64,000 bases of DNA from Sphingopyxis sp. DBS4 (GCF_024628865.1 NZ_CP102384.1:3731001-3795000), one strand, 5' to 3'; counted from the first letter of the stretch, positions 39,163-47,661 are shown. Translations and numbers: made by a program. The notes: a model not told the origin generated them from the sequence alone.

Positions 39163-39305
39163 TCTCACACAAAGACACGAAGAGGGACGGTCGGGCTCGC
39201 GGCGATTGGTGAAGGCATCGCGCGAAGCGCCCTACTTGATAAAGGCCGGTCAATATCTTCGCGAAGGTGAAAGTCAGAGCGGCATCTTTGTGTCCTTGTG
39301 TGAGA
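39163..39305. repeat. Imperfect palindrome C between mnmG and rsmG
   Basis: TCTCACACAAAGACACGAAG (from 39163) pairs, with two mismatches, with the stretch ending GTGTGAGA at 39305. The interior is about 100 bases. It shares the outer end and 8-base units of palindromes A and B but has diverged and carries a longer loop. Confidence 0.7.
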
Positions 39306-39343
39306 TATTTTGGAACCGGCTTTTGGGGCTGGGGCATGTCTTT

Positions 39344-39384
39344 GCGCCTTTGCGTGAATCTATAAAAATGCCACGCAAAGGCGC
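39344..39384. repeat. Short palindrome of the same family before rsmG
   Basis: GCGCCTTTGCGTG (39344-39356) and its perfect complement CACGCAAAGGCGC (39372-39384), with a 15-base loop. It lacks the outer ATCTCAC end and looks like a truncated family member, about 50 bases before the rsmG start. Confidence 0.75.
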
Positions 39385-39436
39385 GAAGAAGAAAGAGAGC
39401 TGGCCCGCTTTCGCGGGATTCGATCGGATGAGAGGG

Positions 39437-40093
39437 ATGATGGTGAACGAGGTGTTGTCGAGCGAGGAGCAGGCGCGGGGTTGGATCGGCCACGCCTTGG
39501 CCCCGACCGCGCGGCAATGGGATCAGCTCGATCGCTTTGCCGCGATGCTCATCGCGGAGAATGAGCGACAGAATCTGATCGCGGCCTCGACGATCCCGAG
39601 TCTGTGGGTGCGCCATATCGCGGACAGCGCGCAATTGCTGGCGCTCGATGCGAAGCGCGATGGGCTCTGGATTGACCTGGGGAGCGGACCGGGATTGCCC
39701 GGACTGGTGGTGGCGATTCTGAGCCCGCGGCCGATGCTGCTCATTGAATCGCGGCGGCGGCGGTGTGAGTTTTTGCGCGGGGTCGCGGCCGACCTCGATC
39801 TGACGCATGTCGAGGTAGTCGAAGCGCCGCTCGAACGCGTCGAGACGCAGCCGGCGGCAACGATCAGCGCTCGCGCTTTCGCGCCGCTCGATCGGCTGAT
39901 TGCCTTGTCCACGCGTTTTTCCACCGAATCGACGCGCTGGCTGCTGCCAAAGGGACGAAACGCGGTTAAGGAACTGGCATTGTTGCCGCAGCCATGGCAG
40001 AGAATGTTTCACGTGGAACAGAGCCGCACCGATGCGGAGAGCAGGATTTTGGTCGGCGAAGGTCGCATCGGCGCAGAGCAAAGAGGGAAATGA
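39437..40093 (+). CDS. rsmG: 16S rRNA (guanine527-N7)-methyltransferase
   Basis: Methylates G527 of 16S rRNA with S-adenosylmethionine; loss gives low-level streptomycin resistance in several bacteria. About 218 residues; the SAM motif is LWIDLGSGPGLPGLVVAI, and ENERQNLIAASTIPSLWVRHIADS matches the family. ATGs at 39428, 39437 and 39440 all follow an AGAGGG or nearby site; the middle one is taken. parS site 3 lies in its 3' end, encoding MFHVEQ. Its stop overlaps the parA start. Confidence 0.95.
   Translation: MMVNEVLSSEEQARGWIGHALAPTARQWDQLDRFAAMLIAENERQNLIAASTIPSLWVRHIADSAQLLALDAKRDGLWIDLGSGPGLPGLVVAILSPRPMLLIESRRRRCEFLRGVAADLDLTHVEVVEAPLERVETQPAATISARAFAPLDRLIALSTRFSTESTRWLLPKGRNAVKELALLPQPWQRMFHVEQSRTDAESRILVGEGRIGAEQRGK
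40005..40020. promoter_or_regulatory. parS centromere site 3, inside the 3' end of rsmG
   Basis: TGTTTCACGTGGAACA, one base different from sites 1 and 2 and equal to the general bacterial parS consensus in its left half. It lies 70 bases before the parA start. Confidence 0.9.
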
Positions 40094-40875
40094 TGATCCG
40101 CATTGCCGTGGCGAACCAGAAGGGGGGGGTCGGCAAGACGACGACCGCGATCAATCTGGCGACCGCGCTCGCGGCGACCGGGTGGCGGACGCTGATCATC
40201 GACCTTGATCCGCAGGGCAACGCCTCGACCGGGCTCGGCATCACGCAGGCGCAGCGCGAATTTTCGAGCTACGATCTGCTGCGTGCCGAGGCGACGGTCG
40301 CCGAATGCGCGGTGCCGACCGCGGTGCCGCGGCTCGACATCGTTCCCGCTACCGTTGACCTGTCGGGCGCCGAGATCGAGCTTATCGAGTTCGCCGATCG
40401 CCTGCATCGTCTGCAACAGGCGCTGTCGGGCGCCGAAGCGGGGCAGTGGGATATCTGCCTGATCGACTGTCCGCCGTCGCTCGGCATGCTGACGCTCAAT
40501 GCGCTGATCGCGGCCGAATCCTTGCTCGTGCCGCTCCAATGCGAATTTTTCGCGCTCGAGGGGCTCAGCCAGTTGCTGACGACGGTCGAGCGCGTGCGCG
40601 GGCGCTTCAATCCGCAATTGTTCATTCTCGGGGTCGCGCTCACCATGTTCGATCGCCGTAACCGGTTGACCGACCAGGTATCGGACGATGTTCGCGAGGT
40701 GCTGGGCCCGGTGGTGTTCGAGACGGTGATCCCGCGCAATGTCCGCCTGTCCGAAGCGCCGAGCCATGGGTTGCCGGCGCTGATCTATGACCATCGCTGC
40801 GCCGGGTCGGCGGCCTATATCGCGCTCGCGCGCGAGCTGATCGACCGCCTGCCCGATATTCGCAAGGCCGCTTAA
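40090..40875 (+). CDS. parA: Chromosome partitioning ATPase ParA
   Basis: Binds DNA non-specifically as an ATP dimer and pulls ParB-parS complexes apart. The 261 residues begin MMIRIAVANQKGGVGKTTTA with the deviant Walker A motif (Lys11 and Lys16), then IIDLDPQGN and ICLIDCPPSLGMLTLNAL. It is a short, HTH-less chromosomal type. The first ATG lies in the rsmG stop (AATGA). parB follows with no gap. Confidence 0.96.
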   Translation: MMIRIAVANQKGGVGKTTTAINLATALAATGWRTLIIDLDPQGNASTGLGITQAQREFSSYDLLRAEATVAECAVPTAVPRLDIVPATVDLSGAEIELIEFADRLHRLQQALSGAEAGQWDICLIDCPPSLGMLTLNALIAAESLLVPLQCEFFALEGLSQLLTTVERVRGRFNPQLFILGVALTMFDRRNRLTDQVSDDVREVLGPVVFETVIPRNVRLSEAPSHGLPALIYDHRCAGSAAYIALARELIDRLPDIRKAA

Positions 40876-41832
40876 ATGTCTGATAATGAAAAGGAAATAG
40901 GCGGGCAGGCGCCACGAAAGCGGCCCTCGGGCCTGGGACGCGGGCTGAACGCGCTGTTCGGCGATGCGGCGGTCGAGGCGCCGGTGCTCGCTTCGCCCGG
41001 CGCGGCGGCGAAGGCGGCGCCGGTGGCGGGCGACGCGGTCCAGCATGTGGCGGTCGCGTCGATTCGCCCGCTGCCGAACCAGCCGCGCCGCCATTTCGAC
41101 GAAGCGGCGATCGCCGAGCTCGCCGATTCGATCGGCGCGCGCGGGTTGTTGCAGCCGATCATCATTCGCCACGCCCCGGATGGACATGGCTATCAGCTCG
41201 TTGCCGGCGAACGCCGCTGGCGGGCGGCGCAGCGCGCGGGGCTGCATCAGGTTCCCGCGCTCGTTCGCGAGCTTGACGACGCTGCGACCTATGAGATTGC
41301 GCTGGTCGAGAATATTCAGCGCCAGGATCTCAATGCGATCGAGGAAGCGGCCGCCTATCGCCGCCTGATCGACGATTTCGGCCACAGCCAGGAAGCGCTG
41401 GCGAAGCTGGTCGGCAAGTCGCGCAGCCATGTCGCGAATCTGATGCGTCTGCTCGATCTGCCGCAAGGGGTGCAGGATCTGGTCGGTGACGGCGCGCTGT
41501 CGATGGGCCACGCCCGCGCGCTGATCGGCGCCGACGGGGCCGAGGAGATCGCGCGCCGGATCGTCAAGGAGGGCCTGTCGGTCCGCGCGGTCGAGGCGCT
41601 GGTGCGCGAAGGCAAGGGCGGAGGCTGCAACAGGGCGCCGCTCGAATATAAGAGCCTCGACGGCGGCCGCGATCCCGACATCGTCGCGGTCGAGCGCCAT
41701 CTGTCCGAACTGCTGGGGATTGGCGTCGCGATCCACTATGCCGGCGGCGGCAAGGGGGCGCTGACGCTCAAATTCGCGTCGCTCGACCAGCTCGACATGA
41801 TCTGCCAGCGGCTGAGCGGCGAGGGCATCTGA
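40876..41832 (+). CDS. parB: Chromosome partitioning protein ParB (CTPase)
   Basis: Loads at parS, then slides as a CTP-bound clamp. The 318 residues have the N-terminal ParA-stimulating segment GLGRGLNALFGD (19-30), the CTP-binding motif GERRWRA (111-117), the HTH with SQEALAKLVGKSRSHVANLM and a C-terminal dimerisation domain. Three parS sites upstream, within 4 kb, match its expected target. Confidence 0.96.
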   Translation: MSDNEKEIGGQAPRKRPSGLGRGLNALFGDAAVEAPVLASPGAAAKAAPVAGDAVQHVAVASIRPLPNQPRRHFDEAAIAELADSIGARGLLQPIIIRHAPDGHGYQLVAGERRWRAAQRAGLHQVPALVRELDDAATYEIALVENIQRQDLNAIEEAAAYRRLIDDFGHSQEALAKLVGKSRSHVANLMRLLDLPQGVQDLVGDGALSMGHARALIGADGAEEIARRIVKEGLSVRAVEALVREGKGGGCNRAPLEYKSLDGGRDPDIVAVERHLSELLGIGVAIHYAGGGKGALTLKFASLDQLDMICQRLSGEGI

Positions 41833-42100
41833 CACCGGCCGATTCGCGCGATCCTTTTTTCGCTGCGCGCTTAATCTGTCCCGCGGCGGGCCGTTAACAG
41901 GCCGAAGGCGATCTCCACGATCGACCCAATCATGGCTCAAGGCCTTGTTTTCGCTCGCTTGCTTCGTGCAATGCGGGCTATTCGTATATGCGCTGTTAAC
42001 CATGCTTGTTGCGCAAAGCCTGAACGGGTGACCCGCTAAAGGGGTCGGCGAATGGGGTGGGATTTCCATTCGATTTTCGACTGTTCAAGGGACCAAATCT
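41833..42100. other. Gap between parB and the DUF4402 gene
   Basis: A 268-base region with a run of six T near 41855 following CGCGCGATC (a weak terminator shape) and GTTAACCAT at 41995, which is like half of a CtrA site. No ORF or strong hairpin is seen. The promoter of the DUF4402 gene should be in the second half. Confidence 0.45.
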
Positions 42101-42595
42101 ATGCGCACCACTGGAATGAAGCGCGCCCTCGTCGGCGCCGCGATTGCTGCTTTTGCGATGAACGCCTCGGCGGCGCACGCCGCGACGGCCACGGCGACGG
42201 CCAAGGCCAAGATTCTCGCGCCGCTGACGATCGCCAACAGCACCGACCTCGATTTCGCGACGATCGTCAGCGGCACCGCCGCTTCGACCGTCACGGTTTC
42301 GACCGCCGGCGCCGTGAGCTGCGGCAGCGGCCTGACCTGCATCGGCACGACCTCGGCCGCGGGCTTCAACCTCGGCGGCACGACCGGCCAGGCCGTCACC
42401 ATCAGCGTTCCGTCGACGGTGTCGCTGAGCTCGGGCGCCAACAGCATGACAGCTACGCTGACCTCGTCGGCGACCTCGATGACGCTCGCCGCGTCGGGCA
42501 ACAGCTTCTCGGTCGGCGGCGCACTCAGCGTCGGCGCCAACCAGGCGGCGGGCAGCTATGTCGGGACGTTCACCGTCACCGCCAACTACCAGTAA
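42101..42595 (+). CDS. DUF4402 domain secreted protein (pilin-like)
   Basis: A 164-residue exported protein: signal peptide to about residue 27 (ASAAHA-ATA), then a Thr/Ser/Ala/Gly-rich beta-sandwich with AKILAPLTIANSTDLDFATIVSG at the front and NQAAGSYVGTFTVTANYQ at the end. The final G-x-Y-x-G-x-[FY]-x-V-T-x-x-Y pattern is like that of DUF4402 and spore coat U/pilin subunits, which supply a strand to the next subunit or the chaperone. It sits just upstream of a chaperone and an usher-like gene. A strong terminator follows. Confidence 0.8.
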   Translation: MRTTGMKRALVGAAIAAFAMNASAAHAATATATAKAKILAPLTIANSTDLDFATIVSGTAASTVTVSTAGAVSCGSGLTCIGTTSAAGFNLGGTTGQAVTISVPSTVSLSSGANSMTATLTSSATSMTLAASGNSFSVGGALSVGANQAAGSYVGTFTVTANYQ

Positions 42596-42640
42596 TCGGG
42601 TGGGGGCCGGCGAGCCTTGAGGGCTCGCCAGCCGACAAAA

Positions 42641-42674
42641 GGGCTTCGGAGCGCCGGTCTCCGGAGCCCTTTTT
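42641..42674 (+). terminator. Intrinsic terminator after the DUF4402 gene
   Basis: An 11-bp stem (42641-42651 with 42659-42669, one G-T pair) is followed by TTTTT. It would make the subunit transcript separate from, or more abundant than, the chaperone/usher transcript, as in many pilus operons. Confidence 0.87.
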
Positions 42675-42699
42675 GTGCGCGCGGCCCCGGTCCGGCCAG

Positions 42700-42732
42700 C
42701 CATCATGGTTAGCGAAATATCAACCATGATGG
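42700..42732. promoter_or_regulatory. Operator-like perfect palindrome ahead of the chaperone gene
   Basis: CCATCATGGTT (42700-42710) and AACCATGATGG (42722-42732) are perfect 11-base complements around an 11-base spacer, in the 206-base gap after the terminator and 69 bases before the chaperone start. It is less GC-rich than typical hairpins here and has no T-run. It could be a regulator site; the factor is unknown. Confidence 0.5.
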
Positions 42733-42801
42733 CGCAACAGGGATGCGACCAACCAAAGGAGCGGCGGCCGCCGCTCCGTAACGATTGTGGGGATCGTGTC
42801 T

Positions 42802-43632
42802 ATGTTGCGCTTTATCAAGGGCTTTTGCCTGTTCTCGGCGGCTGCGCTCGGCACCGCTGCGCCGCCCGCTTTGGCTGGGGGCGACCTGCTCGTCGCGCCG
42901 ACGCGGGTCATTCTCGACGGATCGCGCGGCACCGAAGTGGTGCTCAACAATATCGGCAGCGAACCCGCGACCTATCGCATCAGCCTGGAAATCAAGCGGA
43001 TGACGGCCGCGGGCGGGCTCGACGAGATCGACGAGACCGATGTGACGCCCGCCGAGCGCGCCGCGCTCGACATGATCGCCTTCAGCCCGCGCCGCGTGAC
43101 GCTGCCGCCGAACCAGCCGCAGGTGATCCGAGTCGGGGTGCGCCTGCCCGAAGGGCTCGCGCCGGGCGAATATCGCGCCCACATGCTGTTCCGCGCGGTG
43201 CCCGACGCGGCGCCCGCGGTCGCGGCCGATTCCGCGAGGCCCGCGCCGGCCGGCGTGTCGATCGCGCTGACACCGATCTATGGCATCACCATCCCGATCA
43301 TCGTCCGCGTCGGCGACCTCGGCGCGACCGCGACGATCGGCGACGCCCGGGTCGGTGCGACGAAGGATGGGCCGGCGTTCGAGTTCGACCTGGCGCGGAG
43401 CGGCGACCGTTCGGTCTATGGCGATATCGAGGTGACGCGGGCGGGGGTCGCGGAACCGCTGCTGCTCGCGCGGGGAATCGCGGTCTATCCCGAGGTCGGC
43501 GAACGCAGGGTGTCGCTGCGCGTTCCGCCCGAACTCGCCGCTAAGCTCAAGGGGCCGGTGCATATCCGCTACAGCGAGGATCGCGACATCGGCGGCGGCA
43601 CGATCGCCGAGGCCGACCGGGTAGTGAAATAG
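42802..43632 (+). CDS. PapD-like periplasmic pilus chaperone
   Basis: A 276-residue exported protein with a signal peptide to about residue 25 (PALA-GGD). The first Ig-like domain has LLVAPTRVILDGSRGTEVVLNN and FSPRRVTLPPNQPQVIRVGVR, the G1 donor-strand region seen in PapD-type chaperones. The second domain follows from about residue 150. The GTG at 42787 is an alternative start. Paired with the usher-like gene 33 bases downstream, it should hold pilin-like subunits in the periplasm. Confidence 0.82.
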   Translation: MLRFIKGFCLFSAAALGTAAPPALAGGDLLVAPTRVILDGSRGTEVVLNNIGSEPATYRISLEIKRMTAAGGLDEIDETDVTPAERAALDMIAFSPRRVTLPPNQPQVIRVGVRLPEGLAPGEYRAHMLFRAVPDAAPAVAADSARPAPAGVSIALTPIYGITIPIIVRVGDLGATATIGDARVGATKDGPAFEFDLARSGDRSVYGDIEVTRAGVAEPLLLARGIAVYPEVGERRVSLRVPPELAAKLKGPVHIRYSEDRDIGGGTIAEADRVVK

Positions 43633-43665
43633 GGCAGGGATTCGCGCGAAGACCGCGGGCGGGCG

Positions 43666-46440
43666 ATGCTCCGCGCGGCGCTCCTGCGATGGCTTCCGGT
43701 GCTTGCCGCCGGGTTGACGCTGGTCGGGCTTGCCCCGGCCGGTGCGGCGGCTTTTGAAGAAAAGCCCGTCTCCGTCACCGCCGACGATTGGCGGCCGAAC
43801 GAGGACGACCGCTGGCTGTTCGACCTGCGCTCGGGCCAGTATCGGCTCGGCGACGGGGTGCGCGGGTATCAGACGCCGCAGGGGATTTGCGTCGACCTGG
43901 GCGATATGGTGCTCGCGCTCGACCTCGCGGTGCGCGTCGACAGGAAGTTGCGCCGCGCAACCGGCTGGGTGTTCGACGAGCGCCGCACCTTGCTTATCGA
44001 CCGCGAGGTGGGGCAGGTGCGCGTCGGCAGCCAGAGCTACACGATCGGCGCGACCGCGATCCGCGACACGTCGGCGGGCTGGTGCGTCGATCTGGACCGG
44101 CTCAACCAATGGCTCGGCGTGCCGATCACCGCCGACCTGTCAAACGCGGTGCTGCGGATCGACGCCAAGGAAAAGCTGCCCTTTCAGCTCGCGGCCGAGC
44201 GGCGTGCGCGCGCGGCGGGGCTGCGTCCGCAAGCGTCGTTCGACCTTGCGAGCCTGCCGCAGGCGACGCGACCCTATCAGGCGTGGGCGACGCCGTCGGT
44301 CGACGTCGTCGCCTCGGCGGGAGCGGTGTCGGACCGGAAGGGCGGCTCCTATGCGCAGGCGCGCTACGAGATTTTCGCCGCGGGTGAAGCGCTCGGGCAG
44401 AGTTTCGACGCGCGGCTGTCGTCGGACGACAAGGGCGTTCCCGACAGTTTGCGGATGCGCCTCTATCGCACCGATCCCGAGGGGCGGCTGCTCGGCCCGC
44501 TGCACGCGACGCATTATGCGGTCGGCGACGTCAGTCTGCTGTCGACGGGACTGGTCGCGCAGAGCGCGCCCGGGCGCGGCGCAGTGATCACCAACCGTCC
44601 GGTCGAGCGCCCCGACAGCTTCGACAAGACGAGCTTTCGCGGCGACCTCCCTGCCGGGTGGGATGCCGAACTCTATCGCAACGGGCAATTGCTCGCCTTC
44701 ACGAGTCCGAACGGCGACGGCCGCTACGAGTTCCTCGACGTCCCGCTGCAATATGGCGCGAACCGCTTCGAGATCGTGCTATACGGGCCGCAAGGCCAGA
44801 TCAGGCGCGAAATCAGGCAGTTGCAGGTCGGGATCGACTCGATTCCGCCGCAGCAGACCTGGTACTGGGCGGGCGTCGCGCAGGAAGATACCGACCTGAT
44901 CGAATTCGCCCGGCACGGCGGTGCGTTCCGGCGCGGCTGGCGCGGCACCGCCGGGATCGAGCGGGGGCTCGATACGCGCACCTCGATCGCGGCCTATTTT
45001 CACAGCCTGATGATCGAGAACATCCGCCGCACTTATGGCGAGGCGGCGGTGCGCCGCTCGATCGGCCCGTCGCTGCTCGAGGTCGCGGGAAGCTACTCCG
45101 ATGACGGGGGGAAAGCGCTGCGCGCAAGCTGGCTTGCGGCGTTCGGCGAAACCAATGTCCGCGCCGATGCGATGCGCGGTTGGGACGGCTTCGTTTCCGA
45201 CCGCTTCGTCGGCGGAATTACCGGGCTTTATTCGCTCTCGGTCGATCAGGCGGTCAAGCTCGGGCGGACGGTGGTGCCGCTGCATGTCGACCTCGCGCAA
45301 ATCGACCGTGCCTCTGGCGCGTCGAACCTGCAGGCATCGGGCCGCACGTCACTGAGCTTCCGCGCGCTGACCTTCACCGGACAGATCGACTGGAGTCACA
45401 CGAAAGCGCCCGGCGGGTCCGACCCACCCGACAATCTGACCGCGACCTTGCTCGCCAACGCCCGGATCGGGCGCGTCCGCCTGCGCGGCGAGGCGCGCTT
45501 CGCCTTGTCGGGGCAGGAGGCCGACACGCGGTTTGCCGTCGTCGGCGAATGGGCGGGGAAGGGTGACGCCGAATGGCGCGCCGAGTTCGGCTATGACCAG
45601 GGGCTCGCGCGTGGCCGCGCGGGGCTAGGATATACGCGCCGTTTCAAGACGTTGCAGCTTAGCGGTTTCGGCGAAGTAGCGACCGATGGCTCGGTCGCGG
45701 CGTCGCTGTCGCTCGCCTTCAGCTTCGGGCCGAAGCCCGCGGGCGGCGGCTGGCGTATATCGAGCGAGAAACTCGGCGGGCGCGGCCAGGTGAGCGCCGA
45801 AATTTTCATGGACGACAATGGCGACGGCATCCGCCAGCCGGGCGAGGCGGCGCTGAAGGGTGTGCCGCTGACTGCCGGCAACGCGCTGGTCGAAACATCG
45901 ACCGACGCGAGCGGTCGGGCGACGATCGACGGGCTCGAACCCTTTCGCCCGGTGATGATCGGCATCGACGCGGGCAGCCTGCCCGATCCCTATGTCCAGC
46001 CCGCGCTGCCCGGCGTCGTCGTCACGCCGCGTCCCGGGGTCGCGACGCGCGTCCTGCTGCCGATGACCGCGGCGGGCGAGATCGAGGGGGTGATGATCCG
46101 CGCCGGCGGCAATCCGATCGAAGGGCTCGCGCTCGAACTCGTCGATGCCGAGGGGCGCGTGCGCGCGACGACGCTGACCGAGTTCGACGGCTATTATCTT
46201 TTCGAAAGCGTGGCTTACGGTCGCTACACGGTCCGTCCGGCAAAGGCGTCCGCGACGGCGTTGCGTCTCGATCCCGCGCTGGCGATCGGTGCCGCGCCCG
46301 GCAAGGCGGCGCCGCGCGTCAAGCTTGGCACCGTGGCGCTGAGGCCGATCGAGCGGGCGCTGGCGGCCGGGGCGACGGCGTCCGGCGAAGGCAACAGCGC
46401 CCGCGGTCCGCCGGCGGAGGACACCGGCGGGCCGTCGTGA
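43666..46440 (+). CDS. Usher-like outer membrane protein with C-terminal Cna-B/CarboxypepD-type repeats
   Basis: A 924-residue exported protein with a signal peptide to about residue 29. It lacks the classical PapC N-terminus. Residues about 50-190 form an unusual domain with VFDERRTLLIDREVGQVRV. The middle (200-700) is a long beta-rich region with DAELYRNGQLLAFTSPNGDGRY, the plug-like segment of ushers. The C-terminus has two beta-sandwich repeats (one with IFMDDNGDGIRQPGE, the other with LVDAEGRVRATTL). Best read as a divergent usher that serves the DUF4402 subunit. Confidence 0.65.
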   Translation: MLRAALLRWLPVLAAGLTLVGLAPAGAAAFEEKPVSVTADDWRPNEDDRWLFDLRSGQYRLGDGVRGYQTPQGICVDLGDMVLALDLAVRVDRKLRRATGWVFDERRTLLIDREVGQVRVGSQSYTIGATAIRDTSAGWCVDLDRLNQWLGVPITADLSNAVLRIDAKEKLPFQLAAERRARAAGLRPQASFDLASLPQATRPYQAWATPSVDVVASAGAVSDRKGGSYAQARYEIFAAGEALGQSFDARLSSDDKGVPDSLRMRLYRTDPEGRLLGPLHATHYAVGDVSLLSTGLVAQSAPGRGAVITNRPVERPDSFDKTSFRGDLPAGWDAELYRNGQLLAFTSPNGDGRYEFLDVPLQYGANRFEIVLYGPQGQIRREIRQLQVGIDSIPPQQTWYWAGVAQEDTDLIEFARHGGAFRRGWRGTAGIERGLDTRTSIAAYFHSLMIENIRRTYGEAAVRRSIGPSLLEVAGSYSDDGGKALRASWLAAFGETNVRADAMRGWDGFVSDRFVGGITGLYSLSVDQAVKLGRTVVPLHVDLAQIDRASGASNLQASGRTSLSFRALTFTGQIDWSHTKAPGGSDPPDNLTATLLANARIGRVRLRGEARFALSGQEADTRFAVVGEWAGKGDAEWRAEFGYDQGLARGRAGLGYTRRFKTLQLSGFGEVATDGSVAASLSLAFSFGPKPAGGGWRISSEKLGGRGQVSAEIFMDDNGDGIRQPGEAALKGVPLTAGNALVETSTDASGRATIDGLEPFRPVMIGIDAGSLPDPYVQPALPGVVVTPRPGVATRVLLPMTAAGEIEGVMIRAGGNPIEGLALELVDAEGRVRATTLTEFDGYYLFESVAYGRYTVRPAKASATALRLDPALAIGAAPGKAAPRVKLGTVALRPIERALAAGATASGEGNSARGPPAEDTGGPS

Positions 46441-46447
46441 CCGCGTC

Positions 46448-46810
46448 CTAGCAGCGGCCGCCGCGGCCGATTTCGCGCCCGATCAGCGCGCCTGCCGCGC
46501 CGCCGATGATCGTCCCCGGCGTGCGGTCGCCGTAGCGGTCGACTTCGCGGCCGAGGAGCGCGCCGGCGGCCCCGCCGACGATCAGCCCGGTCGTCCCGCT
46601 GCCGCGGCGGCAATAAGAGCGGTCGCGATAATGGCTGCGCCGATAGTCGCGGCGATAATCCCGCCGATAATCGCGATAGCGATCATGGTCGCGGTCGCGA
46701 TAGCTGTAATGGCGGTGATGCCGGTCGCGGGCGTCGGCCTCGGCCGGCAGGGCGGCGACGGCGCTGACGCCGATCAGCGCGGTGAGCGCCAGTTTCTTCA
46801 TCCAGATCAT
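46448..46810 (-). CDS. Glycine-zipper surface protein
   Basis: A 120-residue exported protein: signal peptide to about residue 26, then an Arg/Tyr/Asp/His-rich low-complexity stretch (28-66), then two copies of a glycine zipper (GLIVGGAAGALLGREVDRYG and TIIGGAAGALIGREI). This two-zipper plan is that of the 17-kDa surface antigen/OmpA-like lipoprotein group, though there is no lipobox here. It converges with the usher-like gene. A start at the second Met (46801) is possible. Confidence 0.8.
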   Translation of the reverse strand: MIWMKKLALTALIGVSAVAALPAEADARDRHHRHYSYRDRDHDRYRDYRRDYRRDYRRSHYRDRSYCRRGSGTTGLIVGGAAGALLGREVDRYGDRTPGTIIGGAAGALIGREIGRGGRC

Positions 46811-46937
46811 GGTTCGTTCCAACTGTTTCGGTCCCGATGCCATCCTAGGATGCGAAGCTGGCGCCCCGCTGAACCGGCGGCCCGTCTCGCTCGGTTCGAC
46901 CTTCGCGGTGGGCGTTTCGTCGCGCCGAGCCGCGCGA

Positions 46938-47552
46938 TCAGGCGGCGAGGCGCTGCACGCCCGACGCCGTGTCGAGCGCCTGGCCGCGCCGGATCGCCGG
47001 CCGTTCGTTGCAGCGCGCGATATAGGCGTCGATCGCATCGCTCTCGGGAAAGACGCTGCGGCCGAAGGCGAGCGCGCTGGCGACGAGAAAATCGGCGGCC
47101 GAATAGGCATCGCCGAGCAGATAGGGACCGCGGGTGAGCGCGGTTTCGACGCGGTGCAGCACGGCGTCATAGGCACGCCGCTTGAGCGGCGAGGCGTCGA
47201 GTTCGCCCGCGAATCCCGCGAACATCGCGGGTTCGAGCTCGGCCGCATACCAGGCGAGCCAGGTCAGATAGGCGCCGCGGCGGGCATCGCCGGGCTGCGG
47301 TGCGAGACCCTTTTCGGCGAAACCGTCGCAGAGATAGAGGACAATCGCGACCGATTCGGCGAGAAGCTGGCCGTCATGCTCGATCGCCGGAACCCGCTTG
47401 TCGGGATGCGGATTGGCGGGATCGCCCTTACCCTCTCCGGTCATCGGGCGGAAGATCGACACCGGATGGATCGCATAGGGCTCGCCGAGTTCTTCGAGCA
47501 GGCCGATGATGCGCGTCGAGCGGCTTTGCGGCGCGTGATAGAGAGTGATCAT
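46938..47552 (-). CDS. Glutathione S-transferase family protein
   Basis: A 204-residue GST with the N-terminal thioredoxin fold (MITLYHAPQSRSTRIIGLLEELG, then RVPAIEHDGQLLAESVAIVLYL, the glutathione-binding PAIxxDGxxLxES element). An all-helical C-terminal domain follows (YLLGDAYSAADFLVASAL). AGGAG precedes the ATG. It is divergently transcribed from a WYL regulator with a palindrome in between, so the regulator probably controls it. Confidence 0.9.
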   Translation of the reverse strand: MITLYHAPQSRSTRIIGLLEELGEPYAIHPVSIFRPMTGEGKGDPANPHPDKRVPAIEHDGQLLAESVAIVLYLCDGFAEKGLAPQPGDARRGAYLTWLAWYAAELEPAMFAGFAGELDASPLKRRAYDAVLHRVETALTRGPYLLGDAYSAADFLVASALAFGRSVFPESDAIDAYIARCNERPAIRRGQALDTASGVQRLAA

Positions 47553-47620
47553 CGAAAATCTCCTTTGAAGATGGCGGCCGGGCTTGCCGTCCGCCGCGCA
47601 GCATCTGTAGGACAGGTCTA

Positions 47621-47638
47621 CTGACAGCATATTGTCAG
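47621..47638. promoter_or_regulatory. Operator-like palindrome between GST and the WYL regulator
   Basis: CTGACA-GCATAT-TGTCAG, a perfect dyad of six-base arms and six-base spacer, 24 bases before the regulator start. A good candidate site for the HTH protein encoded alongside. Confidence 0.6.
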
Positions 47639-47661
47639 CAGGAAATGGGGAGGTCCGAATC

